Source: Pseudomonadota bacterium (lineage in GTDB: Bacteria; Desulfobacterota; Binatia; Binatales; Binataceae). Taken from it: a DNA stretch of 64,000 bases. The notes beneath the pieces are model-generated. The model saw only the letters and a list, made by a program, of their open reading frames with translations. It was not told the DNA's origin and did not search any database. The position numbers and the translations under genes were made by a program. Positions 34,425 through 42,960 of this stretch are shown in pieces. Positions within the stretch are counted from its first letter, which is position 1, and each line of letters begins with the position of its first letter. Location: the NCBI GenBank assembly GCA_021324885.1, contig JAJPIF010000018.1:1-64000 (forward strand), given 5' to 3'.

Positions 34425-35592
34425 AAAGCTCGATGCGCTCGGCCAATTGCAGCAGCGTCCGATCCCATCCGCGCGGTGCCATGATGCCGAGTCCGATCGG
34501 GCATCCGTCCACCGTTGCCGCCGGGATGCATATCTGCGGCAGTCCGCACAGCGATGAGATCGACGTCAAGACCAGCATCGCCGCGCGGCATTCCGGACTG
34601 TCGGCCTCGGCTCGCAGCGGGGCGATGAACGGCGTCATCGGCATGCAGGCCACAGTCCCTGCACCAAGCACGGCGTCAAGACGCGCGCGCGCATCCTCGC
34701 GCACCTTGAGCGCCGCCTGATACTGTTCGCGGGTGACGCGCGACGCAGCCTGGTAGCGCTCCGCCGTCGCGGGGCCGAAATTGGGCCGGAACTTTTCGAA
34801 CCACGCGCCGTGATTCGACCACGCCTCGAACCCTGTAATTGTGCTGTGCGCGTCGCGCCAGTGCTCCAGTCCCTGCGGGCTGAGCGTCACATGATGTGCG
34901 ACGCCAATCGCCTCGCCGACACGCCGCAACGCCATATCCAGCGCGGCGCGTTCCCGGACCTGGGTCAGCACGATGGGATCGTCGAGCACCAGCAGGCGCT
35001 GGGGTGCTTGGGGCGGCGGCAAATGCGATAGCAGTACTTCCCCGACCCGGCGCAGCGTCGTGGCGTCGCGCGCGAACCATCCTGCAGTATCAGCGGTATG
35101 CGCATGCGGCACCAGGCCCGTGGTCGGCACGGCGCCATAAGTGGGACGGATTCCAAATATTCCGCAAAAACTCGCCGGCACTCTCACCGACCCTCCGGTG
35201 TCGCTCCCCAAGGCGAAATCGCACAGCTCGCCGGCCACCGCCGCCGCCGAACCGCTGGACGATCCGCCGGTGGCGCGCTGCGGCGCGCGCGGATTTATCG
35301 GCATCCCGTAATGGACGTTATCGCCGCTCAGCCCATAGGCCATCTCAACCAGCGTGGTCTTTCCGATCAGGTCCGCGCCGGCGTCGAGCAGCGCCGTGAT
35401 CGCAACAGCGGTCGCCGTTGCCGCCGGATGGGTCCGCAGCCAGTCTGGATTGCCCGCGCAGCAGACAAAACCGGCGACGTCGAAATTGTCCTTGGCGGCG
35501 AATGTCAGTCCCGCCAGCGGTCCGTTCCGCCGGCCCCTGATCGAAACGTCGCAATGCTTACAAAACGCTCCAAACGGGTCATTGATTGCCAT
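34423..35592 (-). CDS. amidase (amidase-signature family)
   Basis: The protein has 389 residues. The catalytic triad is complete: Lys in FAAKDNFDV near residue 34, and the Ser-cisSer pair in TGGSSSGSAAAVA (near 112) and SDTGGSVRVPAS (near 135). The length is shorter than the usual 450-500 residues, mainly in the C-terminal half. It should hydrolyse an amide to an acid and ammonia in the cytoplasm. Substrate preference is not evident. It is convergent with the secreted-protein gene and divergent from the SDR at 35712, with 119 bases between. Confidence 0.9.
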   Translation of the reverse strand: MAINDPFGAFCKHCDVSIRGRRNGPLAGLTFAAKDNFDVAGFVCCAGNPDWLRTHPAATATAVAITALLDAGADLIGKTTLVEMAYGLSGDNVHYGMPINPRAPQRATGGSSSGSAAAVAGELCDFALGSDTGGSVRVPASFCGIFGIRPTYGAVPTTGLVPHAHTADTAGWFARDATTLRRVGEVLLSHLPPPQAPQRLLVLDDPIVLTQVRERAALDMALRRVGEAIGVAHHVTLSPQGLEHWRDAHSTITGFEAWSNHGAWFEKFRPNFGPATAERYQAASRVTREQYQAALKVREDARARLDAVLGAGTVACMPMTPFIAPLRAEADSPECRAAMLVLTSISSLCGLPQICIPAATVDGCPIGLGIMAPRGWDRTLLQLAERIEL

Positions 35593-35711
35593 AGCACCGA
35601 AGTTACTACGGATCAGGACTGCGGGTCATCGGCGCTGCGATCGCGAAACGACGCGAAATGGTCTCGCCTGCGGGTCCAGCCTCGCCCGCAACCGCGGTTT
35701 TGCGTTATTGA

Positions 35712-36533
35712 ATGGGTATGGACCTTCAACTTCAGGGCAAGCGGGCGTTGGTGACGGGCAGCAGTTCGGGAATTGGCGCGGCGATCGCGGCAACACTAGC
35801 CGGCGAGGGCGCGGCGGTCGTCGTGCACGGGCGCAATCGCGAGCGCGCCGACCGCGTGGCCGATGAGATCCGCCGCCGCGGCGGCCGCGTCGAAGTCGTA
35901 ATTGGAGATTTAACCGACAACGAACAGGCGCGGCAGGTCGCACAAACCGCCGACGCCGCGTTGGGTGGAATCGACATCCTGATCAACAACGCCGGCGGGA
36001 CGTCAAGCCGCCAGCAGCAGGACTGGCTCGGCACGACTCCCGAAACGTGGGTTGCAACCTACGAGATGAATGTGGTCTCGGCGGTGCGCCTGATCCGCTA
36101 CTTTATCCCGCAGATGAAAAGTCGCGGATGGGGCCGGATCATCCAGATGGCCAGCGCCTCCGCCACGCAGCCCCTGCCCTTTTCGATTCCCGACTACCAG
36201 GCCTCCAAGGCCGGCGTCGTGAATTTGACCGTGGGTCTGTCAAAGTATCTCGGCGGCACCGGAATTACGGTCAACACGATCACGCCCGGAACGATCCTGA
36301 CACCCGCGTTGGAACAGACCTTTCGCGATTGGGCACGCGCCCGCAACTGGGGCGAGCAATGGCCGGAGATCGAGCGGCGCGCGGTGGCGGAGATGTTTCC
36401 CAATCCATCGGGGCGCGTTGGGCGCGTCGAGGATATCGCCGCCATGGCCGCGTTCCTCGCCAGTCCGCTGGCCGGCTACGTCAATGGCGCCAACATCCGG
36501 GTTGACGGCGGGCGCGTCCCTACTATCAACTGA
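35712..36533 (+). CDS. SDR-family oxidoreductase
   Basis: The 273-residue protein has TGSSSGIG, NNAGGTSSRQQQDW, Ser in MASASATQ, and YQASKAG. The C-terminal region FLASPLAGYVNGANIRVDGG is typical. Between the active site and the C-terminus it has the TPALEQTFRDWARARNWGEQWPEIERRAVAEMFPN insert often found in SDRs from xenobiotic or terpenoid pathways. Two ATGs (35712 and 35718) are possible. The luciferase-like gene starts 45 bases downstream in the same direction, suggesting a two-gene transcript. The substrate is unknown. Confidence 0.87.
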   Translation: MGMDLQLQGKRALVTGSSSGIGAAIAATLAGEGAAVVVHGRNRERADRVADEIRRRGGRVEVVIGDLTDNEQARQVAQTADAALGGIDILINNAGGTSSRQQQDWLGTTPETWVATYEMNVVSAVRLIRYFIPQMKSRGWGRIIQMASASATQPLPFSIPDYQASKAGVVNLTVGLSKYLGGTGITVNTITPGTILTPALEQTFRDWARARNWGEQWPEIERRAVAEMFPNPSGRVGRVEDIAAMAAFLASPLAGYVNGANIRVDGGRVPTIN

Positions 36534-36577
36534 TGGTCACGGGCAGCGACGCCCGTTGTCAAAATCCAGGAGTGGCC

Positions 36578-37417
36578 ATGAAGTACGCTCTTTCCATTTT
36601 CCCGACCGAGTATGCGATCAGAATCGACGAACTGGCGCGCGCCGCCGAGGAGCGCGGCTTCGAGTCGCTGTGGGTGCCCGAACATACGCATATCCCCACC
36701 TCGCGCCGCACGCCTTATCCTGGCGGCGCGGAGCTGCCCAGGGAATACTCACACACTTTGGACCCGTTCGTAGCGCTGTCGACAGCCGCTGCAGTAACAA
36801 CCAGATTGAAAGTCGGGACCGCGATCTGCCTGGTGGTCGAACGCGATCCGATTGTGCTGGCCAAGGAAGTCGCCAGCCTCGACCTGCTTTCCAATGGCCG
36901 CTTCATGTTCGGAGTCGGCGTCGGATGGAACGCTGAAGAAATGGAGAATCACGGCACCAACTTCAAAACGCGCCGCAGCCTGATGAAGGAACGGATCGAG
37001 GCGATGAAGGCGATATGGACCCAGGAGGAGCCGCAGTACCATGGCCGTTTCGTCAATTTCGACCCAATCTGGAGCTATCCCAAGCCGGTGCAGAAGCCAC
37101 ACCCGCCGATCCTGATGGGTGGCCAGGGGAGCAAGGCGCTGCGCGGCGTGATCGCGTATTGTGACGGATGGATGCCGATTCCGGCGCGGATCGAAAATCT
37201 CGCTGCGCAGGTAGCCGCCTTGCGGCGCCAGGCGGAGGAGGCCGGCCGCGACCCCAAATCGATCTCAATCACGATCTTCTGGGGCCAGGCGAACAAGGCG
37301 GCCATCCAGAAATACGAGGAAGCCGGCGCCGAACGAGTGATAATATTGCTGCCGCCGGCGCCTCGCGACACGGTGATGCCGAAGATCGACGAATATTCAA
37401 AGCTGATCGGAAGCTGA
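36578..37417 (+). CDS. LLM-class F420-dependent oxidoreductase
   Basis: The protein has 279 residues and a luciferase-like TIM barrel: ALSIFPTEYAIRIDELARAAEERGFESLWVPEHTHIP at the start, LKVGTAICLVVERDPIVLAKEVASLDLLSNGRFMFGVGVGWN, and a compact C-terminus. This pattern (EHTHIP, with TSRRTPYPGG) is that of F420-dependent LLM enzymes (TIGR03619-like). The ATG at 36578 has AGGAG upstream. It follows the SDR by 45 bases. F420 use would imply an F420 biosynthesis pathway elsewhere in the genome. Confidence 0.85.
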   Translation: MKYALSIFPTEYAIRIDELARAAEERGFESLWVPEHTHIPTSRRTPYPGGAELPREYSHTLDPFVALSTAAAVTTRLKVGTAICLVVERDPIVLAKEVASLDLLSNGRFMFGVGVGWNAEEMENHGTNFKTRRSLMKERIEAMKAIWTQEEPQYHGRFVNFDPIWSYPKPVQKPHPPILMGGQGSKALRGVIAYCDGWMPIPARIENLAAQVAALRRQAEEAGRDPKSISITIFWGQANKAAIQKYEEAGAERVIILLPPAPRDTVMPKIDEYSKLIGS

Positions 37418-37594
37418 AAAGGCTTAAAATACGCCTGAAGCATAATTTTGCTAGTAGGCCGGCGGCGCTACCCATCTTCGGCGCGCCTTGCAGTGGAATG
37501 GAATGCGGGACCGAATAAAGAAATGAGCGTGGCCGCCACTATTAGAGGAAGAGGAAATGAACATCTAATCAGTTCATTGAATTTTGCTTAAGTA

Positions 37595-38668
37595 ATGGCT
37601 GATGACAATCAGAATAAACCCACCGGCGAGGAGCTGATCCGGCTCACCGCGCGCTGCAAGGCGGCGGGTTGAGCGGGTAAGCTGGGTCCGGCGGACCTGA
37701 AGGGAGTCCTTGGCCGGCTCAAGCTGGCTGGCCATCCTGATTTGCTGGTCGGAATCTCCACCGGCGACGACGCGGGGGTGTATCGTCTGACACCCGACCT
37801 CGCAATCGTCAATACGGTTGATTTTTTCACTCCCGTGGTTGACGACCCCTACACCTATGGCCAGATCGCCGCGGCCAACTCGATGTCGGACATCTACGCG
37901 ATGGGCGGCACACCGCTCACCACGCTCAATATAGTATGCTGGCCGCAAGCCGGGCTGCCGCCGCACCTGCTCGCCGAAATTCTGCGTGGGGGTGCCGACA
38001 AGGCGCAGGAAGCCGGCGCTGTCGTCGTCGGCGGCCACACCGTGGCGGATGAGGAAGTGAAATACGGGATGGCGGTGACGGGCATCATTAATCCCAATCG
38101 TGTCGTACGCAATGTCGGCGCGAAGGCTGGAGACGTGCTGGTGCTCACCAAGGCGCTCGGCACGGGCGTCCTGATGACCGCGTTCAAGCGCGACCGCCTG
38201 CCGGCGGAGTTTTATGATGCCGCGGTGCGGTCGATGGCCGAACTGAATGCTGCCGCTGCGGCCACGATGCTGAAATACAAGGTCCATGCCGCCACCGACA
38301 TCACCGGGTTTGGCCTGGTCGGCCACGCCTGCGGGATGGCGCAGGGCAGCGGCGTAACTCTGGTCTTCGAGGAATCGGATTTACCACTGCTGCCCGGAGC
38401 ATTGGAACTGTGCCGCGCAGGCATGATTCCGGGGGGCGGCGCGCGCAATCGCCAATTCTACGCGCCGTATACTCATATCAGCGACGAGGTCGCCGACGCG
38501 ATGGCCGAGCTTGCGTTCGATCCCCAGACCTCGGGCGGATTGCTGATCGCACTGCCTGAAGCCGAGGCAGCCAAACTTCTCTCCGACCTGCAACAGGCGG
38601 GCAATCTGGATGCCGCCATCGTCGGCCGCGTCGAACCACAGCAGGAGTTCCTGATCCAGTTGGTGTGA
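37595..38668 (+). CDS. selD: selenide, water dikinase containing selenocysteine at position 26
   Basis: The frame from the ATG at 37595 runs to 38668 if the UGA at 37670-37672 is read as Sec, giving 357 residues. The N-terminal motif is KAAGUAGKLGPADL, with Sec at the catalytic position and the essential Lys three residues on, as in SelD enzymes whose active-site residue is Cys or Sec. The rest is fully conserved: GDDAGVYRL, VDFFTPVVDDPY, GQIAAANSMSDIYAMGG, TDITGFGLVGHA and DPQTSGGLL. It makes selenophosphate from selenide and ATP. A SECIS-like hairpin follows the UGA. A caller that stops at UGA would begin at TTG 37742 and lose the active site. No other sel genes are in the window. Confidence 0.9.
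37683..37699 (+). promoter_or_regulatory. bacterial SECIS-like hairpin in selD
   Basis: GGTCC (37685-37689) and GGACC (37693-37697) pair around a three-base loop GGC. Two wobble pairs (84/98 and 83/99) extend the stem to about seven. The apical loop begins 18 bases after the UGA and has G in its first position, matching the usual bacterial SECIS spacing and loop rule. Confidence 0.65.
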
Positions 38669-38790
38669 GATCCATTCGTGATCGGCGCCGAAGGCACGAT
38701 CAGGACGCGACCCTGTAATAATTGGAAGTTCGTGGCGTTTGACCATATCGCATTTGCTCACTATCCGCTATCTCATGCGGACTGCGAAAT

Positions 38791-40050
38791 TCAGGCCGAG
38801 GCTGGCTCCTGCGCCAGGGTCTCAGGCATCAGGAACCCTAGCGCCGCGAAGGCGACCGCGGCTATCGATGCAAGAAACACAAAGGCGCCATCGAATGAGT
38901 AATGATGAACGACCGCGCCGGCGATCGTCTGGCTGAGCGCGGCCCCGATTCCAACCGCCGTCGCAATCGCGCCCAGAGTCAGGTTGAAACGACCCGTGCC
39001 GCGCGTCAGGTCGGCAATCACCAGCACGGAAACCACGCCAAAGACGCCCGCGCCAATCCCGTCGAGCACCTGGATGCTGACGAGCAGCAAGGGGCTGCGG
39101 GTCATGACGTAGAGAATTCCGCGTATGGGCAGGACTCCGAATCCGATCAGCAAGAGTGGTTTTCTTCCCCAGGATCGCGCAAGCCGCCCCAACAATCCCG
39201 CGATCAGCGTGATCGTAAGTTGAGTGGTTACAACGCACGCCGACATGAACATCATCGAAGCGCGGCCCTTACCTCTGGCAAGCATTTCACCGAGCAACGG
39301 CAGCATGGCCGCATTGGCAAAATGGAAAAGCACTGCGCAACCGAGGAATATCGCCAGCGGACGATCCTTGAGCAAATTTCTGATGCGGACGGTCTTGCCG
39401 TCATCCTTGCCATTTCCGATCCCGCGCGCCAACTCGTAGTCGATCTCATTCGAACGGATGAGCAGCAGCACAAGCATCGTTGGGGCCGCCAGAACGCTTA
39501 CCAAAAAGAAGACCGCGCGGTTGGAGATGAAATATCCGATCAATCCCATGCTCACCGCGGCGGTTACGTTTCCCGCTGAGTTGAACGCCTGGTTGCGTCC
39601 CTGGCGCAGGTCGAAAAGATTGCGCCCGACCATTCCCAGCGAGATTGCAGCAATTGCGGGCATGAAGACGCTCGAGCTTATCCCGATCAGCGTTTGCGCC
39701 GTCACGACCGGCCAGAACGACGGCAATAGCGCGATCACAAAAGCGCCCACGGCTAGAGCGCTTATTCCTGCGCCGATTAATGCGCGCTTGCATTCGAGCT
39801 GGTCCACCAGCCCGCCCGCGGGCGTCTGCGAGACGATGCCCGCAATTCCGCCCACGGTCAGCGTCAGTCCCACCCGCTCCGCGTTCCAGTGATAGCCGGC
39901 AAGATAGATAGCAAGGAACGGCCCCACACCGGTCTGCACGTCGGCCAGCAGAAAGTTGAGCCAGTCTAATCCGCGCAAGCTTCGATTCGAAATGTTCGGC
40001 CGCGAAGGCGCGGCCTGGGCCGGGTTCGGTACTCCCTGATCGCTCAGCAT
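38791..40050 (-). CDS. MFS transporter
   Basis: The protein has about 419 residues and 12 predicted membrane helices. The first part contains GLDWLNFLLADVQTGVGPFLAIYLAG, then the MFS-like cytoplasmic loop GGLVDQLECKRALIGAG. The long middle loop reads RGIGNGKDDGKTVRIRNLLKDRP. It is closest to drug- or metabolite-efflux MFS proteins. The ATG at 40050 is used; an in-frame TTG at 40059 is an alternative. It is convergent with selD, with 122 bases between. Substrate unknown. Confidence 0.85.
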   Translation of the reverse strand: MLSDQGVPNPAQAAPSRPNISNRSLRGLDWLNFLLADVQTGVGPFLAIYLAGYHWNAERVGLTLTVGGIAGIVSQTPAGGLVDQLECKRALIGAGISALAVGAFVIALLPSFWPVVTAQTLIGISSSVFMPAIAAISLGMVGRNLFDLRQGRNQAFNSAGNVTAAVSMGLIGYFISNRAVFFLVSVLAAPTMLVLLLIRSNEIDYELARGIGNGKDDGKTVRIRNLLKDRPLAIFLGCAVLFHFANAAMLPLLGEMLARGKGRASMMFMSACVVTTQLTITLIAGLLGRLARSWGRKPLLLIGFGVLPIRGILYVMTRSPLLLVSIQVLDGIGAGVFGVVSVLVIADLTRGTGRFNLTLGAIATAVGIGAALSQTIAGAVVHHYSFDGAFVFLASIAAVAFAALGFLMPETLAQEPASA

Positions 40051-40346
40051 GTTTTTCAAAAGTCCATCCAGCGGTCATGGCCTGCGTTAACAACGCGAAA
40101 ATGCAAACCAGGCCATACCGAAGTCCGATTACAGATGATAGCGTGCGGCGGGGATTCGGAATGTATTCTTAATCAGAAACGCGATAGGCCACGATTTTCG
40201 AGCGATCAAGCGTATCGCCGAAACCGGTGGAGCGAGCCGTCCGCTCGCGTTCGCGTACATCGAAAAAGATCAGAGGCTGTAACCACGTTTCCGGTCAATC
40301 TTGCCGAGTTACAGCTCTGCTCACTTTCTCTTCTCGCCTCCTCACA

Positions 40347-40814
40347 TTAATGCACGATGGCGCCGCTTAGTTCGGTGCCGCCCGGCGCGACCGAGCCGAG
40401 CGGCGATTCCGAATACGCGCCAATCGCCGTCGTTTTTGGAACTATGCCCAGGTCGCTCTCGGCCCGCTCAAAGTCCGCCATCGCTTGCTCTGCATGGTTG
40501 GATTCCAGTGCGCCGTCGCCCTTGCGCCGATCGGCCTCGGCCGCAGCAACGCTCCTGCCCGACGTGCGCGCCTGCTCGATCTCGGCGGCGATCTGCGCCT
40601 CGCGCTGCCGTGCTTCCATGCTTGCGACAGCAGGGTTGGTGGCCGCCGGGCTGCCATGCCCATAGGCAAGACTACCCATCATCGACGAGCCGCCCATGGA
40701 TACGCCGACCCCAACCGCACCCGGCGCGCCCATGCCGAACCCGGCCGCCGTCGCAATCGGCCAAAGAACGAAACCCACTAGCCCAGCCAGCACGATTTTA
40801 GTGAGGCGCATCAT
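40347..40814 (-). CDS. hypothetical secreted protein with Gly/Met-rich start
   Basis: The 155-residue protein begins with a signal peptide (LTKIVLAGLVGFVLWPIATAAG). The mature part opens with a Gly/Met/Ser-rich stretch (GVGVSMGGSSMMGSLAYGHG), followed by a helical, Ala/Glu/Arg-rich segment (ASMEARQREAQIAAEIEQAR). That segment resembles the coiled-coil regions of small periplasmic proteins. I do not recognise a family. It is divergent from the SDR at 41102, with 287 bases between the two starts. Confidence 0.6.
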   Translation of the reverse strand: MMRLTKIVLAGLVGFVLWPIATAAGFGMGAPGAVGVGVSMGGSSMMGSLAYGHGSPAATNPAVASMEARQREAQIAAEIEQARTSGRSVAAAEADRRKGDGALESNHAEQAMADFERAESDLGIVPKTTAIGAYSESPLGSVAPGGTELSGAIVH

Positions 40815-41101
40815 GGTTCACCTCGCAACAGTGTGCTCGCTAAACGACGGCCAACCCCCCGAAGTTCCACAGACCAGCACGAGATCACCCCCTGAAAAAT
40901 TCTACCCAAGACCGTTCGACCAGATCAAAAGAAGATAAACACGCACTTGCGGCTGTTTAATTTCATTCAGGCTCGACTCGTGTCGCCAGCATGCGCTGCT
41001 TCGGGCAGGGAAGGATTGCCAGTTCGCCGTCTGGCCCCCGACTATCTAGCCATATGCTTGCACGCTGTGCTTACTTAGCATCCGGAGCACAGGGAGGCTT
41101 T

Positions 41102-41947
41102 ATGGGAAAACTAGACGGAAAAGTCGCGGTGATAACCGGCGCGGCCAGCGGTATGGGCCGCGCTTCGGCGCTTCGCTTTGCAAAAGAAGGCGCGGCCGTG
41201 GTCATCGCCGATCTCAATTCCCAGGCGGGTGAGCAAACAATCTCTGAAATCACCGCGGGCGGCGGCCGCGCGGTGTTTCAACACACCGACGTAGGCAGCG
41301 AGAAGCACCTCAAAGCGCTGTTCGATCGCGCGCTTGACGAATACGGACGGCTCGATATCACGTTCAACAACGCGGGCCTCGGCGGCGCAACCGGTAAACT
41401 CTCGGAGATCAGCGCGGAGGACTGGGACAAGACGTTCGTAATCCTCACTCGCGCGGTGTTTCTGGGTATCAGGTTTTCAATCGAGCCGATGCGCAAGGCG
41501 GGTGGCGGCTCAATCATTTCGACCGCGTCAGTCGGGGCCCTGAGGCCCGCCGCCGGACTTCATGCCTACTGCGCCGCCAAGGCGGCGGTGGTAAGCCTTA
41601 CGCAAAGCGCGGCGATCGAACTCGGCCAGCATAATATCCGCGTCAACTGCATCTGTCCGGGCGGAATTGTCACGCCACTGGTATACAAGGGAATGCCTGG
41701 CGGCGAAGAAGAAGCCCGCCGCAATATGGCGCGCCAGCAGCCGATTCCGCGCGCCGGCAACCCCGAGGACATCGCTGCGATGGCGACGTTTTTAGCCAGC
41801 GACGACGCCGAATGGATTACCGGCACCTCGATGGTCGTCGATGGGGGCATGAACACCGGCAACTCGCGAATCAGCTTTGCTCCGGGCTTTTCAGGCCCAT
41901 CCTTCCAGCGCCGCGATCGCACCGGCGAACCGCATCGGGCCAGGTAA
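41102..41947 (+). CDS. SDR-family oxidoreductase
   Basis: The protein has 281 residues. TGAASGMG, NNAGLGGATG, Ser in STASVGAL and the active site YCAAKAA are all present, with VNCICPGGIVTPL after it. The C-terminus has a 30-residue tail beyond the usual VDGGM (NTGNSRISFAPGFSGPSFQR). It belongs to the glucose-dehydrogenase/cyclopentanol-dehydrogenase-like SDRs. The ATG at 41102 has AGGGAGG upstream. The unknown gene at 41994 follows after 46 bases, so they are probably co-transcribed. Confidence 0.87.
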   Translation: MGKLDGKVAVITGAASGMGRASALRFAKEGAAVVIADLNSQAGEQTISEITAGGGRAVFQHTDVGSEKHLKALFDRALDEYGRLDITFNNAGLGGATGKLSEISAEDWDKTFVILTRAVFLGIRFSIEPMRKAGGGSIISTASVGALRPAAGLHAYCAAKAAVVSLTQSAAIELGQHNIRVNCICPGGIVTPLVYKGMPGGEEEARRNMARQQPIPRAGNPEDIAAMATFLASDDAEWITGTSMVVDGGMNTGNSRISFAPGFSGPSFQRRDRTGEPHRAR

Positions 41948-41993
41948 GGCCGACGGATAGGTGGGAATCACAACGGCCGACGCAGGGAGAAAA

Positions 41994-42833
41994 ATGATGG
42001 AACACCCATACCGCGAACTGCCAAATACCGGACCTTATGAAGCACGCCTCGGGCATGCACTGATCACGATGGTCGAACCGCATCCGGGAGAAGAGCGCGT
42101 TTACAATCGCTGGTACGAGGATGACCACTTTATTGCCGGCGCGATGGCGATGCCGTGGATGTTCGCGGGACGGCGCTGGGTCGCGACGCGGGACTTGCAG
42201 TCGATGCGATACCCGCAGGACTCCGTGCTGGCGCAGCCTGTCACCAAAGGCTGCTATATTTCCATTTACTGGGTCACGCAGGGCCGGATGCAGGACCATC
42301 TGGAGTGGACGATAGCGACCAATCAGCGCCTGATTCGCGACGGGCGTCTGGCCAATCATCTGCATCGTATCGAGCAGGTCTACACTTCGTTCCAGGATCA
42401 CGCCGGGACGGTTTATCGCGACCAACAGGGTCCGCGCGATATCCACGCGCTTAATTATCCATATCAGGGACTCGTCCTCGAAGTCGTCGATGCACCCGAG
42501 GCGGCCGGCCGTGCCGCGCTCGAACAATGGCTGCTGCGCGAGCATCTTGCCGAAGCGATGCGGAATTCGCCGGCTGCTATCTGCACCGTCTTTCGTCCTC
42601 AGCCTTTCCCCGAGGGCTCGTTGTCCCTGGTCAGGAAAACCGACCCGTCGCGCGAAGGCCGCCGCCTGACGGTGCTGTGGTTTTTGGAAGCCGATCCGCG
42701 CTCATGCTGGACCGATCATTTCGCGCGGGAGGGTGAAGCTGTCGCGCGGTCCGGTCATGGCCGCGTCGAGTTGATGGCGCCCTTCATCCCGACCCTGCAC
42801 GGCACCGACACCTACGTAGATCAACTGCGCTGA
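41994..42833 (+). CDS. unknown protein, possible double dimeric alpha/beta barrel
   Basis: The 279-residue protein is cytoplasmic by appearance and rich in aromatic residues. The first half (GHALITMVEPHPGEERVYNRWYEDDHFIAGAMAMPWMFAGRRW) has the pattern of an EthD/NIPSNAP-like dimeric alpha/beta barrel: strand, charged loop, Trp-Tyr-Glu-Asp-Asp-His helix start. The second half begins similarly (YQGLVLEVVDAPEAAGRAALEQWLLREHLAEAMRNSP). A two-repeat barrel is therefore possible. I cannot assign a function. It starts at 41994 or 41997 behind GGAGA and follows an SDR closely. Confidence 0.55.
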   Translation: MMEHPYRELPNTGPYEARLGHALITMVEPHPGEERVYNRWYEDDHFIAGAMAMPWMFAGRRWVATRDLQSMRYPQDSVLAQPVTKGCYISIYWVTQGRMQDHLEWTIATNQRLIRDGRLANHLHRIEQVYTSFQDHAGTVYRDQQGPRDIHALNYPYQGLVLEVVDAPEAAGRAALEQWLLREHLAEAMRNSPAAICTVFRPQPFPEGSLSLVRKTDPSREGRRLTVLWFLEADPRSCWTDHFAREGEAVARSGHGRVELMAPFIPTLHGTDTYVDQLR

Positions 42834-42960
42834 CTTTGCTTATGCGCGTTTGACGCCTGCGATAAGAGTGCCTAATAGTTTGGTTGAAAGCACAGCCGAC
42901 ACTGGAAGCTGCGAATCGGGTTGTGCGCGGCCAGTGGAATGGCGCTCTATGCACGTTTAA

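Noticed and set aside
40051-40346. Gap beside the MFS gene as a possible small RNA or gene
   Set aside because: No hairpin with T-run, no conserved frame and no promoter-like pair that I could defend.
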